42,760 nt of DNA, from assembly GCF_016862375.1 (NCBI RefSeq), contig NZ_BOMV01000046.1:1-42760 (forward strand), written 5' to 3'. The DNA comes from Paractinoplanes rishiriensis (lineage in GTDB: Bacteria; Actinomycetota; Actinomycetes; Mycobacteriales; Micromonosporaceae). The position numbers and the translations under genes were made by a program. The notes beneath the pieces are model-generated. The model saw nothing but the letters and a program-made list of their open reading frames with translations, was not told where the DNA came from and did no database searches. Numbering within the stretch: the first letter of the stretch is position 1; the number at the start of each line of letters is the position of its first letter. This document shows positions 16,540 to 26,000 of this stretch, in pieces.

Positions 16540-17421
16540 TCACAGCGTGCGCCGCAGGAGGGTGCCCGGCTCGGCGCCGGCCAGCGTCTCCACCATCCAG
16601 TACGCCTCGGCGGGCACCAGCGGCTCACTCAGCGCGTCCAGCACCGTCGGATGATCGCAGCCCGCCTCGGTGAGCGCACCCAGCAGCGCGGGAACGGGAG
16701 CCAGGTCACCGGTGGCGAGGATGTGCCGGGCCAGCGGGCGGGTCTCGGCGTACCAGGACTGTCGCGGGACGCGGTCCAGGTGCGCGGCCGCCAGGCGTAC
16801 GAGCTCAGCCAGATCCTCCCGCGGAAAGCGGGACCCGGACCGCACCTCCAGCAGCGCGCCGGCCGGCCGGGTGAGCACCCCGATCGTGGCGTCGTCGAGC
16901 ACCCGCGGCGACAGCGCCGGCGGATCGGGCCACCAGTCCGCGCCGGCGAACAGCGGCAGTGGCGTCTGCTCCGGCTCGTTCGTGACCGGCGGCGGCACGT
17001 CGCGCAGCAGTGAGCGGAACGCGGCCGCGCGCATCGCGGCCACGGCGCGCTCGTCGTCGTCCGCGGTGGCCGGCGCGAACGGCGTCAGCAGCGCCACCAC
17101 CAGCCCGGGGTGCGGCAGCGTCGGATCGGCCAGGGCGATCACCCGGGCGCACAGGTCGAGCTCCCACCAGCGCAACGCGGCCGGCCACGGCCCACCGGCC
17201 GACGTCCAGCCCAGCTGGACCGGCTCGGAGGAGGCCGGGCCGCGCAGACCCAGCGCCCGCTCACCGGTGGCCGGATCGAGATCGAGCACCAGCGCATAGC
17301 CGCCGGTGACCGGGAAGGACACGCGCAGTGCGCGGGCTTCGGCATCGACGTCGGTGGCGGCGTCGCCCGTCCAGAAACCGGGGTCCTCGGTGAGGCGGCG
17401 CACGGCCTCGGAAACGGGCAC
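16540..17421 (-). CDS. Conserved actinobacterial protein of unknown function
   Basis: 293 aa using the GTG at 17421. A longer version from an ATG at 17487 would leave only three bases before the divergent cca start, so I prefer the shorter one, which leaves about 70 bp for promoters. The protein is soluble, rich in Trp, Leu, Ala and Pro, with no signal peptide or membrane helix. Recognisable segments are RRLTEDPGFWTGDAATDVD, GGYALVLDLDPATGERALGL, RWWELDLCARVIALADPTLPHPGL and HPTVLDALSEPLVPAEAYWMVETLAG. I do not recognise a family. It sits where a MurJ-neighbour gene lies in related genomes, which suggests but does not show a link to wall synthesis. Confidence 0.75.
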   Translation of the reverse strand: MPVSEAVRRLTEDPGFWTGDAATDVDAEARALRVSFPVTGGYALVLDLDPATGERALGLRGPASSEPVQLGWTSAGGPWPAALRWWELDLCARVIALADPTLPHPGLVVALLTPFAPATADDDERAVAAMRAAAFRSLLRDVPPPVTNEPEQTPLPLFAGADWWPDPPALSPRVLDDATIGVLTRPAGALLEVRSGSRFPREDLAELVRLAAAHLDRVPRQSWYAETRPLARHILATGDLAPVPALLGALTEAGCDHPTVLDALSEPLVPAEAYWMVETLAGAEPGTLLRRTL

Positions 17422-17490
17422 CCGTCCATCCTGCCAGGCACCGGCCCACCACCCAGGAGCGGACGGGCCGTTCGATAACCTGGTCATCCC

Positions 17491-18921
17491 ATGTCTCTGT
17501 TAAATGCCGCCCAGCAGAACGCGGTCGCCGAGTTGCTCCGCGTGTCCCCCGTCGCGGACGAGCTGGGGCGCCGGTTCGGCGCCGCCGGGCACGAGTTGCA
17601 CCTGGTCGGTGGCTCGGTACGCGACGCACTCCTCGGCCGTCTCGGCGACGACCTCGACTTCTGCACCGACGCGCGGCCCGAGCAGACGCTCGCCGTGGTG
17701 CAGGGCTGGGCGGACGCCATCTGGGAGACCGGCCGCGAGTTCGGCACGATCGGCATCCAGAAAAACGGCCTGCGACTGGAGATCACCACTTTCCGGGCAG
17801 AGGCGTACGACGGGGTAAGCCGCAACCCGATCGTGGCGTACGGCGATTCGCTGCTCGAGGACCTGTCCCGCCGCGACTTCACGATCAACGCGATGGCGGT
17901 GTCGCTGCCCGGCCACGTCTTCACCGATCCGTACGGTGGCCTGGCCGACCTCGCCGCCCAGCTGATCCGGACGCCCGCCGCGCCGTCCCAGTCGTTCGGC
18001 GATGATCCACTTCGGATGCTGCGCGCCGCCAGGTTCGCCGCCAAGCTCAGGTTCACAGTGGACGAGCCCGTCATCACCGCGATGCGCGACATGGCGCCCG
18101 ACCTCGACCGGATCACCGCCGAACGGATCCGCGACGAGTTCACCAAGCTGATGTGCGCCGCCGACCCGATCACCGGCCTGCGGCTGCTGGTCGACACCGG
18201 CCTGGCCGACCGGTTCCTCCCGGAGATCTCCGGGCTCAAGCTCGAGATCGACGAGCACGCCCAGCACAAGGACGTGTATGAGCACACCCTGATCGTGGTC
18301 GCCAACGCGATCCGGCTGGAGGGCGACGAGGAGCCCGACTTCGTGCTCCGGATGGCCGCCCTCATGCACGACGTCGGCAAGCCGGCCACCAAGGCGGTCG
18401 GCCGCGACGGCCGGGTCAGCTTCCACCACCACGAGGTGGTCGGTGCGCGGCTGACCAGGCAGCGGATGAAGGCGATGAAATACCCCAAGGACGTCACCGC
18501 CGACGTGGTCGAGCTGGTCGCCCTGCACCTGCGCTTCTACGGGTACGGGCGGGGCGAGTGGACCGATTCGGCGGTCCGGCGGTACGTCACCGACGCCGGT
18601 CCGCTGCTCACCCGCCTGCACCGGCTGACCCGTTCCGACGTGACCACCCGTAACCGCCGCAAGGCCGCCAACCTCGCCGCCGACTACGACGCGCTGGAGG
18701 AGCGGATCTCCCGGCTGCAGGCCGAGGAGGACCTGGCCCGGGTGCGGCCCGACCTGGACGGCAACGCGATCATGGAACTGCTCGGCGTGCCGCCCGGCCC
18801 CATTGTCGGCCAGGCCTGGCGCTATCTGAAGGAGCTGCGGCTCGACCGCGGCCCGCTCCATCACGACGAGGCCGAGGCCGAGCTGTTCAAGTGGGCCCGC
18901 GATCAGGGACACATCGCCTGA
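17491..18921 (+). CDS. cca: CCA tRNA nucleotidyltransferase with HD domain
   Basis: 476 aa. Adds or repairs the 3'-CCA of tRNAs (annotated pcnA in mycobacteria). The head domain has HLVGGSVRDALLGRLGDDLDFCTDARPEQT (GGSVRD at about residue 40 and the DxD metal pair); the class II signature RRDFTINAMAV follows, then the RNA-binding neck DPLRMLRAARFAAKL. A C-terminal HD phosphohydrolase domain is seen in DEHAQHKDVYEHTLIVV and AALMHDVGKPATK with FHHHEVVGARL. Length and domain order are normal for the actinobacterial enzyme. It opens the rightward set of genes and is divergent from the unknown gene at 16540. Confidence 0.95.
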   Translation: MSLLNAAQQNAVAELLRVSPVADELGRRFGAAGHELHLVGGSVRDALLGRLGDDLDFCTDARPEQTLAVVQGWADAIWETGREFGTIGIQKNGLRLEITTFRAEAYDGVSRNPIVAYGDSLLEDLSRRDFTINAMAVSLPGHVFTDPYGGLADLAAQLIRTPAAPSQSFGDDPLRMLRAARFAAKLRFTVDEPVITAMRDMAPDLDRITAERIRDEFTKLMCAADPITGLRLLVDTGLADRFLPEISGLKLEIDEHAQHKDVYEHTLIVVANAIRLEGDEEPDFVLRMAALMHDVGKPATKAVGRDGRVSFHHHEVVGARLTRQRMKAMKYPKDVTADVVELVALHLRFYGYGRGEWTDSAVRRYVTDAGPLLTRLHRLTRSDVTTRNRRKAANLAADYDALEERISRLQAEEDLARVRPDLDGNAIMELLGVPPGPIVGQAWRYLKELRLDRGPLHHDEAEAELFKWARDQGHIA

Positions 18922-18959
18922 CCGACTTTCTGTCAGACCCTCGGTGCACAATCGGGGCC

Positions 18960-19415
18960 ATGTTCGTGGTCGAGTCGCCGATCGGGCCGCTGGGTGTGGC
19001 GGTCGAGGGAGAGACGGTGGTGGGCGTGCGCTTCGGCGCGCGGCCCGGAGCGGCCGGCGCCCATCCGGCCGCCGAGCAACTGACGGCCTATTTCGCCGGC
19101 ACGCTCACCGAGTTCACCGTGCCGGTCGAGATGCGCGGGGGCTCCGAGTTCGAGCGGGCGGTCTGGCGCGAGATCGCCCAAATTCCGTATGGCGAAATGC
19201 TGACCTACGGTGCGATCGCCACCGCCCTGGGCGACCCCGGCGCGGCGCGCGCGGTGGGCACGGCCTGCAACCACAACCCGGTGCCGGTGATCGTCCCGTG
19301 CCACCGGGTGGTCGGCGCCGGCGGCAAGATGGTCGGCTTCGGCGGCGGCCTCGACCGCAAGCGCCGCCTGCTCGAGTTGGAGGCCCGGGTGACGTTGACC
19401 CGGGCGTGGAGTTGA
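18960..19415 (+). CDS. ogt: Methylated-DNA--protein-cysteine methyltransferase
   Basis: 151 aa from the ATG at 18960; the frame is open further upstream inside cca, but family length and the FVVESPIGPLGVAV start support this site. The suicide DNA-repair protein removes methyl groups from O6-methylguanine onto Cys114 in the IVPCHRVVG motif. The DNA-binding helix region is FERAVWREIAQIPYGEMLTYGAIATALG, with the arginine finger in ARAVGTACNHNP. All signature residues are present. It starts 39 bp after cca and overlaps the leader of the next secreted gene by a few bases. Confidence 0.95.
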   Translation: MFVVESPIGPLGVAVEGETVVGVRFGARPGAAGAHPAAEQLTAYFAGTLTEFTVPVEMRGGSEFERAVWREIAQIPYGEMLTYGAIATALGDPGAARAVGTACNHNPVPVIVPCHRVVGAGGKMVGFGGGLDRKRRLLELEARVTLTRAWS

Positions 19416-19420
19416 CGGCG

Positions 19421-20473
19421 GTGCCGAGCCGCCGATGGGCCGTCACCGTTCTGGCGTCCGCGCTGGCTGCCGGCTGTGCGCAGTCCGCCGAGTCCGAGCG
19501 GCCGGTGCCGATTCCGTCCGAGGCGTTCTCACTGCGGGCGGACGGCGCCGTTCCCTGGGCCGACGAGCCCATCGAGAGCGTCCACCCACAGCCCGCCGCG
19601 CCGACGGTGGCGCCGGGCACGGCCCCGTGTGAGGCGGCTCAGCTGACCGGGAGCTTGGACAGATGGTGGCAACCGCGGTCGACCGAGCAGGCCGGCGACG
19701 CGCCGCTCGGCGGACAGCTGATCGGCGAGGTGGTCGTGCGCAACACTTCCGCCACCGACTGCACGTTGCAGGGCTCGGCCGCGGTCCGCTTGTTCAGCAA
19801 GGGCGCAGAGGTGCCGGTCGGCCGGCTGAGCAGCGCCGGTGAGGAGGCGCACAGGCGGGTGGTGCCGGTGCCGGCAGGCTCCTCCGCGCTCCTGCGCGTG
19901 GCCTGGTCCGGACCGTTCTGCGCCGCCGTCGATCCGCCGTTTGAGCTGCGGGTGCGCCTTCCGGCGGAGGGTGGAGAGGTCCTGGCGCCGGTCCGGCCGC
20001 GGGAGCATCCGGCGTGCAGCGGCAACGCCGAGTCCATCCTGTCGGTCGGCGCCTTCACCACGCCCACGCCGACCGACCCGCAGGCCGCGGTTCGCTCGCC
20101 GCTGTGGGATCTGCGGGCCGCGGTGAGCGGCCCGGCGACCGCCCGACCGGGCGGGCGCATCAACTACACCGTCACCCTCACCAATCCGACGGCCGAGGCC
20201 GTCAGCCTCCTACCGTGCCCGGGCTACCTGCAGGAGGTCCGTGCCTCGGCGAACGGCGTGGTGACCGCCTCCACCTCGCAGCTGTACCGGCTGAACTGCC
20301 GGCCGGTGTCCGAGATCGCGGCGCACGACGAGCTGCGCTTCGACATGGTCGCCGAGGTGCCGGCCAAGGCCGCCGCGGGCGAGACGGTGCAGATCACCTG
20401 GAGTGTGCAAACGCCGCAGAACCTTCCCAGCGAGCACCTGGTCGGGATCCTCACGGTGACCGTCACCACCTGA
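19421..20473 (+). CDS. Secreted, probably lipid-anchored protein with DUF4232-like domain
   Basis: 350 aa from the GTG at 19421 (a TTG at 19412 is possible). The N terminus MPSRRWAVTVLASALAAGC looks like a lipoprotein signal, with the candidate Cys after AAG; the box is imperfect, with Ala at -3. The first domain (about residues 65-200) has the DUF4232 pattern: CEAAQLTG, VVRNTSATDCTLQGSAAVRLF and a Cys pair ending in HPACSGNAES. The second (about 225-350) is an Ig-like adhesion or CARDB-like strand domain: GPATARPGGRINYTVTLTNPTAEAVSLLPCPGYLQEV. Its role is unknown; it is likely a wall-associated binding protein. Confidence 0.75.
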   Translation: MPSRRWAVTVLASALAAGCAQSAESERPVPIPSEAFSLRADGAVPWADEPIESVHPQPAAPTVAPGTAPCEAAQLTGSLDRWWQPRSTEQAGDAPLGGQLIGEVVVRNTSATDCTLQGSAAVRLFSKGAEVPVGRLSSAGEEAHRRVVPVPAGSSALLRVAWSGPFCAAVDPPFELRVRLPAEGGEVLAPVRPREHPACSGNAESILSVGAFTTPTPTDPQAAVRSPLWDLRAAVSGPATARPGGRINYTVTLTNPTAEAVSLLPCPGYLQEVRASANGVVTASTSQLYRLNCRPVSEIAAHDELRFDMVAEVPAKAAAGETVQITWSVQTPQNLPSEHLVGILTVTVTT

Positions 20474-20577
20474 CCCGGCTGTGCTGAACGGGACAGACAA
20501 GCATCGGTGACTATCGATATCCTGGCCCTCGCCAGTGCCAGTCGATATTGATGGCATCAGATGTGAAACGGGGATCG

Positions 20578-23517
20578 ATGGCACAACTAACGCTTCAGCC
20601 TGCCCGAAAAACGTTCGCGATGGCGGCGGCAGTTCTGCTCCTGTCCAGCCCGGCGATGTCAGGCACCGCCCACGCCGCACCGGGAGCACCGCCAACGCCT
20701 GGTTCCGCGCCGACGCAGGCCGAACCAGCCGACCGCGTCCCGCCCGCCGATCGCGACAAACTGCTCGCTCAGGGATGGCGCACCTCCGCCGACCGGGTCT
20801 GGACGACGTCCGGCGACGCCAACGGCTTCCATGTGCTCACCGCCACCGCCAGCTCGGGCTACACCTGGGAGACCGCCGCCAGCCTGTCCGAGCCGGGCTT
20901 CGACACCGACCGGTGGATCGGCAACGCCTGCGTCACCGGATCCGGCCGCCGGCTGGTCGTGGTCTACGCGCCACGTACCTTCACCAACAAGGCACACCTG
21001 TTCGACCGGGGCGGATTCACCGCGGTCGTGGACCTGAAAACCCACCAGGTCACCAAGTTGCCGGTGCAGTCGTCGCTGGCCTATTTCAACCCGGGCTGCG
21101 GCGCGGGCGAGACCGCCGTGATCTCACAGTTCGACGGCGAGACACGCGAGGATCCGAAGGACACCACCACCGAGAGCCGGCTGTTCACCATCGACGCGGC
21201 CGCACGGAAGCTGTCCAAGCCGATCCATCTGGCGACCGAACTCAGCTCGCCGGTCCCGGTGGGTGACGGGATCACCGCGGCGGCGGCCGGAGGACTGGTG
21301 ACGGTGTCGGCCACCGGCAAGGTGACCCGATCCGCAGCGGCGACGGGCGTGCCGTTCCGGCTGGTGCCCGACCGATCCGGCGCCGTGGTCTTCATGGACC
21401 GTGCGGACGACCAGGCACGGGTCAAGCGGGCGGCCGGCGGGGCCGTCACCGAGCTGGCCCGCGGCACCACGGCCGAGCTCGGCCTCGTTCGCGGCGACGG
21501 CGGCCGGGCCTTCATCACCGGCCGGCCGGCACACGTTTCGACGCTGCCCGCGACCGTACGCCAGATTGCCGTTGCCCCTGGAAGCGAGCTGTCGACCCGG
21601 GGTGAGCTCGCGGTGCAGCGGGTCGCGGCGAGTGATCCGAGGCTGCAGGCCAACGATCCCGCCGTGGCCCGGGCCGTTGACGTCACCGCGACGGTGACCG
21701 CCTCCGGCAAGCACCTCAGCTTCCGGATGACTCCCGAGGTGGCCAGCCCGGAAGCGATCGCGGGCCGGGCGGCGAATCCGAAGCTCGGCGCCGCCGCCCG
21801 GACGACGGGCCTGTCCGCGGCGGAAGCCGGCTCGCCGACCAACCCGGTGGAGGCCGAACGCTACTGCTCGGTGCCCCGCAACGATGTCGCGAACCAGGCG
21901 GTCCAACCCAAGCCGCGCAACGTGGAGTGGGCGGTCAACCAGGCAATCGTCGGGACTCTCAACCAGGTGGCGTCGCGGCCGGCGAACTGGAAGAACTACG
22001 GCATGCCCGCCTACGCGCCACAGACGCTCTTCCCGGCACCGGCCCTGCTGCCGGCCGGACGCGTGCCGGCGCAGATCATGCTGGGCATCATCGCCCAGGA
22101 GTCGAACATGTGGCAGGCGGCGAGGTACGCGCTGCCCGGTGTGCCGGCCAATCCCCTGATGGGCAACTTCTACGGCCGTGACATCTACAACTCGACGGAA
22201 ACCGACGACTGGGACATCAACTGGGCCGACGCCGATTGCGGGTACGGCCTGACCCAGGCGACGGACGGTATGCGGCTGGCGGGCCACGAGAAGACCGACG
22301 AGAACGGGAACAAGGTCGAGATCGCGCTGCCCTATCAGACGCAGCGTGCGGTGGCCGTGGACTTCACCGCCAACATCGCGTACGGCCTCAAGATCCTCCA
22401 CGAGAAGTGGAACCAGACCTACTCGGCCGGTCTCCGGGTACACAACGCCGACCCGTCCGCGATCGAGAACTGGTTCTTTGCGGTGTGGGCCTACAACTCC
22501 GGCTTCTATCCGAACAAGAACGACGGATCCCCGTGGGGCGTCGGCTGGCTGAACAACCCGGTCAACCCGAGGTACGACCCGCTGCGGCACCCGTTCATGA
22601 CGGTCTATGAAGATGCGCGAACCCCGCAGAACTGGCCCTACCCCGAGAAGGTGCTGGGCTGGGCCGGCAACCCGATCACCGCGACCGAGTCGCCCGGCGT
22701 GGAGCTGCGCGGCTACAACTACGCCTGGTGGGGAACGGACCAGGACAAGGCCAAGGTCAAGCCGCCGCTGGAGCTGTTCTGCACGGCGGACAACAAATGC
22801 GACCCGAATGTCAAGGTTCAGCCGAACGATCCCGACGTCGTCAACGAGAAGCCGGGCCCGTGCCTGAACAAGAATGCGTCCGGCCTGTACGACCTCAAGT
22901 GCTGGGCGCACTCACCGGTCGGCTGGAAGGCGCCGGCCGGAAGTCCATGCAACACCTGCGGAAACGAGCAGCTCCGATTCAACCCCGGCTATCCGTGGTG
23001 CTCGACGGCCGGGCAGACCGGCTGCGAGAGCGACGGGATCAGCTACCCGCCGGCCTGTTCCGTCTCCACCGCGGAGATCGGCGACGAGATTGTCGACAAC
23101 GTACCGGCCGACGCTCCCTCACCGCGGCCGTGCGGGCCCAAGACACCCACTGCCGGCACCTTCGACCTGGCCTTCGCCGGCGAATCAAACGGCACGTACC
23201 CATCGAAGATCGATTTTCATCAGGTCGGCGGCGGTTGGCAGGGCCACTACTGGCGGGGCAGTACCCGCACCGAGGCGGCCCAGGGCGGCAAGCTCAAGGT
23301 GACCGGCACCTGGCGGTTGGGCAGCACGTGGCGGTATGGCGCCTACGAAGTCAAGATCTCCGTACCGGAGTTCGGCGCCTGGACCGAACAGGCCAAATAC
23401 ACGATTCACCTCGGCGGCGGCAAGACCCGGTACCGCGTGATAAACCAGACGTGGCAGGCGAACAAGTGGATCAGTCTGGGCATCTCTCGTTCACGGACCG
23501 GCCGGCCGTCTCGCTGA
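20578..23517 (+). CDS. Secreted multidomain hydrolase, 5' part (interrupted by frameshift)
   Basis: 979 aa from the ATG at 20578, placed after ACGGGGATCG; earlier in-frame starts at 20551 and 20563 are possible. A clear signal peptide (KTFAMAAAVLLLSSPAMSGTAHA) is followed by a strand-rich, propeller-like region to about residue 400. Next comes a transglycosylase-like domain with the catalytic-type Glu508 (MLGIIAQESNMWQAARYAL) and GYGLTQ near 555. Then come Cys-rich linkers and a golvesin C-terminal-like domain (FDLAFAGESNGTYPSKIDFHQ... VINQTWQANKWISLG). Right after ISLG the frame runs into a premature stop at 23515. Shifting back by one base at about 23480 restores the natural ending of this domain and continues into an SGNH hydrolase and a NucA/B-like domain. 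The intact product would be about 1,563 aa. Confidence 0.85.
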   Translation: MAQLTLQPARKTFAMAAAVLLLSSPAMSGTAHAAPGAPPTPGSAPTQAEPADRVPPADRDKLLAQGWRTSADRVWTTSGDANGFHVLTATASSGYTWETAASLSEPGFDTDRWIGNACVTGSGRRLVVVYAPRTFTNKAHLFDRGGFTAVVDLKTHQVTKLPVQSSLAYFNPGCGAGETAVISQFDGETREDPKDTTTESRLFTIDAAARKLSKPIHLATELSSPVPVGDGITAAAAGGLVTVSATGKVTRSAAATGVPFRLVPDRSGAVVFMDRADDQARVKRAAGGAVTELARGTTAELGLVRGDGGRAFITGRPAHVSTLPATVRQIAVAPGSELSTRGELAVQRVAASDPRLQANDPAVARAVDVTATVTASGKHLSFRMTPEVASPEAIAGRAANPKLGAAARTTGLSAAEAGSPTNPVEAERYCSVPRNDVANQAVQPKPRNVEWAVNQAIVGTLNQVASRPANWKNYGMPAYAPQTLFPAPALLPAGRVPAQIMLGIIAQESNMWQAARYALPGVPANPLMGNFYGRDIYNSTETDDWDINWADADCGYGLTQATDGMRLAGHEKTDENGNKVEIALPYQTQRAVAVDFTANIAYGLKILHEKWNQTYSAGLRVHNADPSAIENWFFAVWAYNSGFYPNKNDGSPWGVGWLNNPVNPRYDPLRHPFMTVYEDARTPQNWPYPEKVLGWAGNPITATESPGVELRGYNYAWWGTDQDKAKVKPPLELFCTADNKCDPNVKVQPNDPDVVNEKPGPCLNKNASGLYDLKCWAHSPVGWKAPAGSPCNTCGNEQLRFNPGYPWCSTAGQTGCESDGISYPPACSVSTAEIGDEIVDNVPADAPSPRPCGPKTPTAGTFDLAFAGESNGTYPSKIDFHQVGGGWQGHYWRGSTRTEAAQGGKLKVTGTWRLGSTWRYGAYEVKISVPEFGAWTEQAKYTIHLGGGKTRYRVINQTWQANKWISLGISRSRTGRPSR

Positions 23518-25268
23518 CCACCGTGGCCAAGGACGGAACCGGGGACGACAGCGTCATCTTCGACGCCGTCTCCTTCCACTACCGGGGCACTGGAGCGGGG
23601 CGGCACTACGTCGCCATGGGTGACTCGTACTCCTCCGGTGAAGGCCTGGCGCCGTACGACCGCAACAGCGACCTGGAGCGTACGAACGGCACCCGGGGCA
23701 GCTCGAAGAACGCCTGTCACCGGGCCCAGTCGGGGGCCTGGCCGACGCTCGTGCGCGACCCGTACGACGATTCGATATTGGCGCAAGGGGGGACGTTCGG
23801 CTTCATCGCCTGCTCCGGAGCCACGACGACGGCGATCACGACCGACGCGGTGAACAGCCCGCCGGCCGCCTCCGATCAGGGCGGCCACACCGACTGGGGC
23901 TCGGCGAAGTATCAATGGGGCGAGCTAACCCAGGTCGAGCAGGGTTGGCTGGACGAGGACACCGACTATGTCTCGATCTCGATCGGTGGCAACGACGTCA
24001 GATTCACCGACATCATGAAGGGCTGCATAGCGTCGGTGAGCGCCTGTGACGGCGCAGGCTACCGGCTGACCAGGATCAACGGCGTGGTTGATCCGGAACC
24101 GCTGCTCGACTACGAGACCAAGGTGATCCGGGACTGGCTCCCGGCCAAGCTCAAGGCCGTCTACCGATCCATCCATCGGGCCGCGCCGAACGCGCAGATC
24201 GTGGTGATGGGCTACCCGCAGATGTTTCCCGACGAGGAGGGCAACAACGCCTGCTGGAACATCGGGTCCAGCGCGCGGCTGTTCATCAACGTCCTGGCGG
24301 GCCGGCTGTCGATCACCACGGCGAAGGCGGTCGACGAGGTGCGGGCGGAGGGTGTGGACATCCGGTACGTCGATCCGTCGCTCAAGTTCCGCATCGGTGC
24401 CGACGGCGACAAGCACTGGGCCTGTGACGGCACCAGCGGCAAGCAATGGATCAACGGCATCACGGCACCGACCACCGACGGAAGCGGCACCAACACCCCC
24501 GGCACGGGCAGCTGGCATCCGACTGTCGCGGGTCACCGGGCGCTCGCCGACCTGATGAGCATTGCCATCGCCGAGGACCGGGTCTTCGACACGAAGCCGA
24601 ACGACGCACGGCACATCGCCGACCGGATCATCGCATACGTGCAGAGCCGGGGCGGTGATCACAGCCCACGGTGGACGATCACGGACACCCAGGCGATGCT
24701 CGCCGCTCAGCGTTGCCTGGACCTGACCCGGCGCGGTGGTGTGGTCGGTGATCCCTGCCTCAAGATGCCGATCTTCTTCCCGACCGCGGACGACGCCCGG
24801 GGTGCCGCCCGCAACGACGACCAGGCAATCGATGCAAATCCGGCATGGGTCGCGCTCAACTACGCCAGCGAGGCCGCGAAGAAGAACGATGTCAGCAGCC
24901 GAGACTGGTACATGAACCCCCAATACGGGCAGACGTCCTGTCCCGAACAGCGTCCGGAGGACCAGTGCGACGAGTTCCCCTTCTACAGCTCCGAGCAGGG
25001 CGGAGCGTGGGACAGGTGGACGGGAGGCCAGAACTCGCCGCTGAGCACCCGCCTACTCATGATCCCTAAGACGGAGAACGGCACCGAGGGCCGTCTGCTC
25101 GGTGCGATGTACCACAAAGTCGAGTGCAACATGACCAGCGCTACCTGGGAGAACATCGTTGCTGCCGGGCACACCAACCAGCTGCTCACCAACGGATCCT
25201 GGTATTTGACGATCCCGCTGGTGGACGAGCAGGCGAACGTCGGCAACAAGACCTTCTACGTCTGCTGA
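23480..25268 (+). pseudogene. Same gene, 3' part: SGNH hydrolase plus NucA/NucB-like nuclease domain
   Basis: This frame continues the protein after the frameshift and has no plausible start or signal peptide of its own. The SGNH/GDSL hydrolase domain shows block I GDSYSSGEG (Ser codon 23625), block III SIGGNDV and block V SWHPTVAGH (His codon 24516), so its catalytic triad looks intact. The C-terminal region resembles the DNase NucA/NucB family: QCDEFPFYSSEQGG corresponds to the RDEYPMAMCKEGG core of B. subtilis NucB, and GGQNSPLS to its Asn-containing loop. The protein ends FYVC at 25266. If the frameshift is a sequencing or assembly error the gene is whole; if real, the nuclease and esterase parts are lost. 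Confidence 0.8.
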
Positions 25269-25273
25269 TCAAC

Positions 25274-25319
25274 GGCACCGAGAGGGGCCCCCGGCCGCGA
25301 ACGGCTGGGGGCCGGTGTC
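25274..25319. terminator. Two-part hairpin between convergent genes
   Basis: Inner stem CCCCCGGCCG (25288-25297) pairs with CGGCTGGGGG (25302-25311) around a CGAA loop. An outer stem GGCACCG (25274-25280) pairs with CGGTGTC (25313-25319). It lies between the stop of the multidomain gene and that of the SUKH gene, and should act in both directions. Confidence 0.7.
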
Positions 25320-25902
25320 ACAACAGCGGCCGCAACTCCGGCGGCACCGCACCGGCTTGCACCCAGCGGCCTTCGGCGGGAGACCAGGTGAAGACCCCGG
25401 CTTCGATAGTCCTCGTCCAGGTCGTGACGACGTCCGCCCAGCTCGGAGCGGCCACGGCAAAGATGTTGTCAGGTGCGTGCCCCCACAGGTGGATCGGCGC
25501 ACGATCGCCGTCCGAGGCCGACAGGTCGGCGAAGAGCCATGCGTTCCCGACCGTGACCACAGGGAGGAACGACGGAGACCATTCGCCATCCCAATCGTCA
25601 GGGTCGAAGGGCCGGTCGTTCATGTCGAGCTGAAAGCTGCGCTCGTCCAGCGCCTCGGCGAGCGACATCAGCGTCCAGGGCCCGGCACCCACGGCCGATG
25701 GGCCTCCACTGGCCTTTCCGGTGACGGCGCCGTCGTGCCAGCCCCACCATTGCCGCAATTCGGCGGGCAGAACCAGGCCATGCTCCACCTCGTACGCGTC
25801 GATTTCCGCGGCCGGCAGCCCGGCCGCGAGATTGTCTGCGATTGGTGCACCCTGGGAACGCCATGCCGTTTCCAGACGATTCAGACCTTCGTCCTCGATC
25901 AT
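25318..25902 (-). CDS. SMI1/KNR4 (SUKH) family protein, possible immunity protein
   Basis: 194 aa using the ATG at 25902 (MIEDEGLNRLETAWRSQG); an extension to 25980 is Ser/Gly/Pro-rich and unlikely. The SUKH signature is visible: LPAAEIDAYEVEHGLVLPAELRQWWGWHDGA near residues 30-60, SLAEALDE, FLPVVTVGNAWLFADLSA, and the terminal PSWADVVTTWTRTIEAGVFTW. It has no signal peptide, so it acts in the cytoplasm. SUKH proteins are frequent immunity proteins in bacterial polymorphic-toxin loci, often against nucleases. Its neighbour, convergent and only 50 bp away, encodes a secreted protein ending in a NucA/B-like nuclease domain. The pairing is inference; SUKH proteins also occur alone. Confidence 0.85.
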   Translation of the reverse strand: MIEDEGLNRLETAWRSQGAPIADNLAAGLPAAEIDAYEVEHGLVLPAELRQWWGWHDGAVTGKASGGPSAVGAGPWTLMSLAEALDERSFQLDMNDRPFDPDDWDGEWSPSFLPVVTVGNAWLFADLSASDGDRAPIHLWGHAPDNIFAVAAPSWADVVTTWTRTIEAGVFTWSPAEGRWVQAGAVPPELRPLL

Positions 25903-26000
25903 TCGCCCATAGTCGCATCCGGGCGCATCGGAACGACCGGATGGGCAGGTATGCGACCCGGACGGCGGCAGGGTCGACAATCCGACATCAATATATTCAG

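Noticed and set aside
23470..23520. Programmed -1 ribosomal frameshift
   Set aside because: No slippery heptamer and no obvious downstream stimulator at the junction; a one-base deletion or assembly error is simpler.
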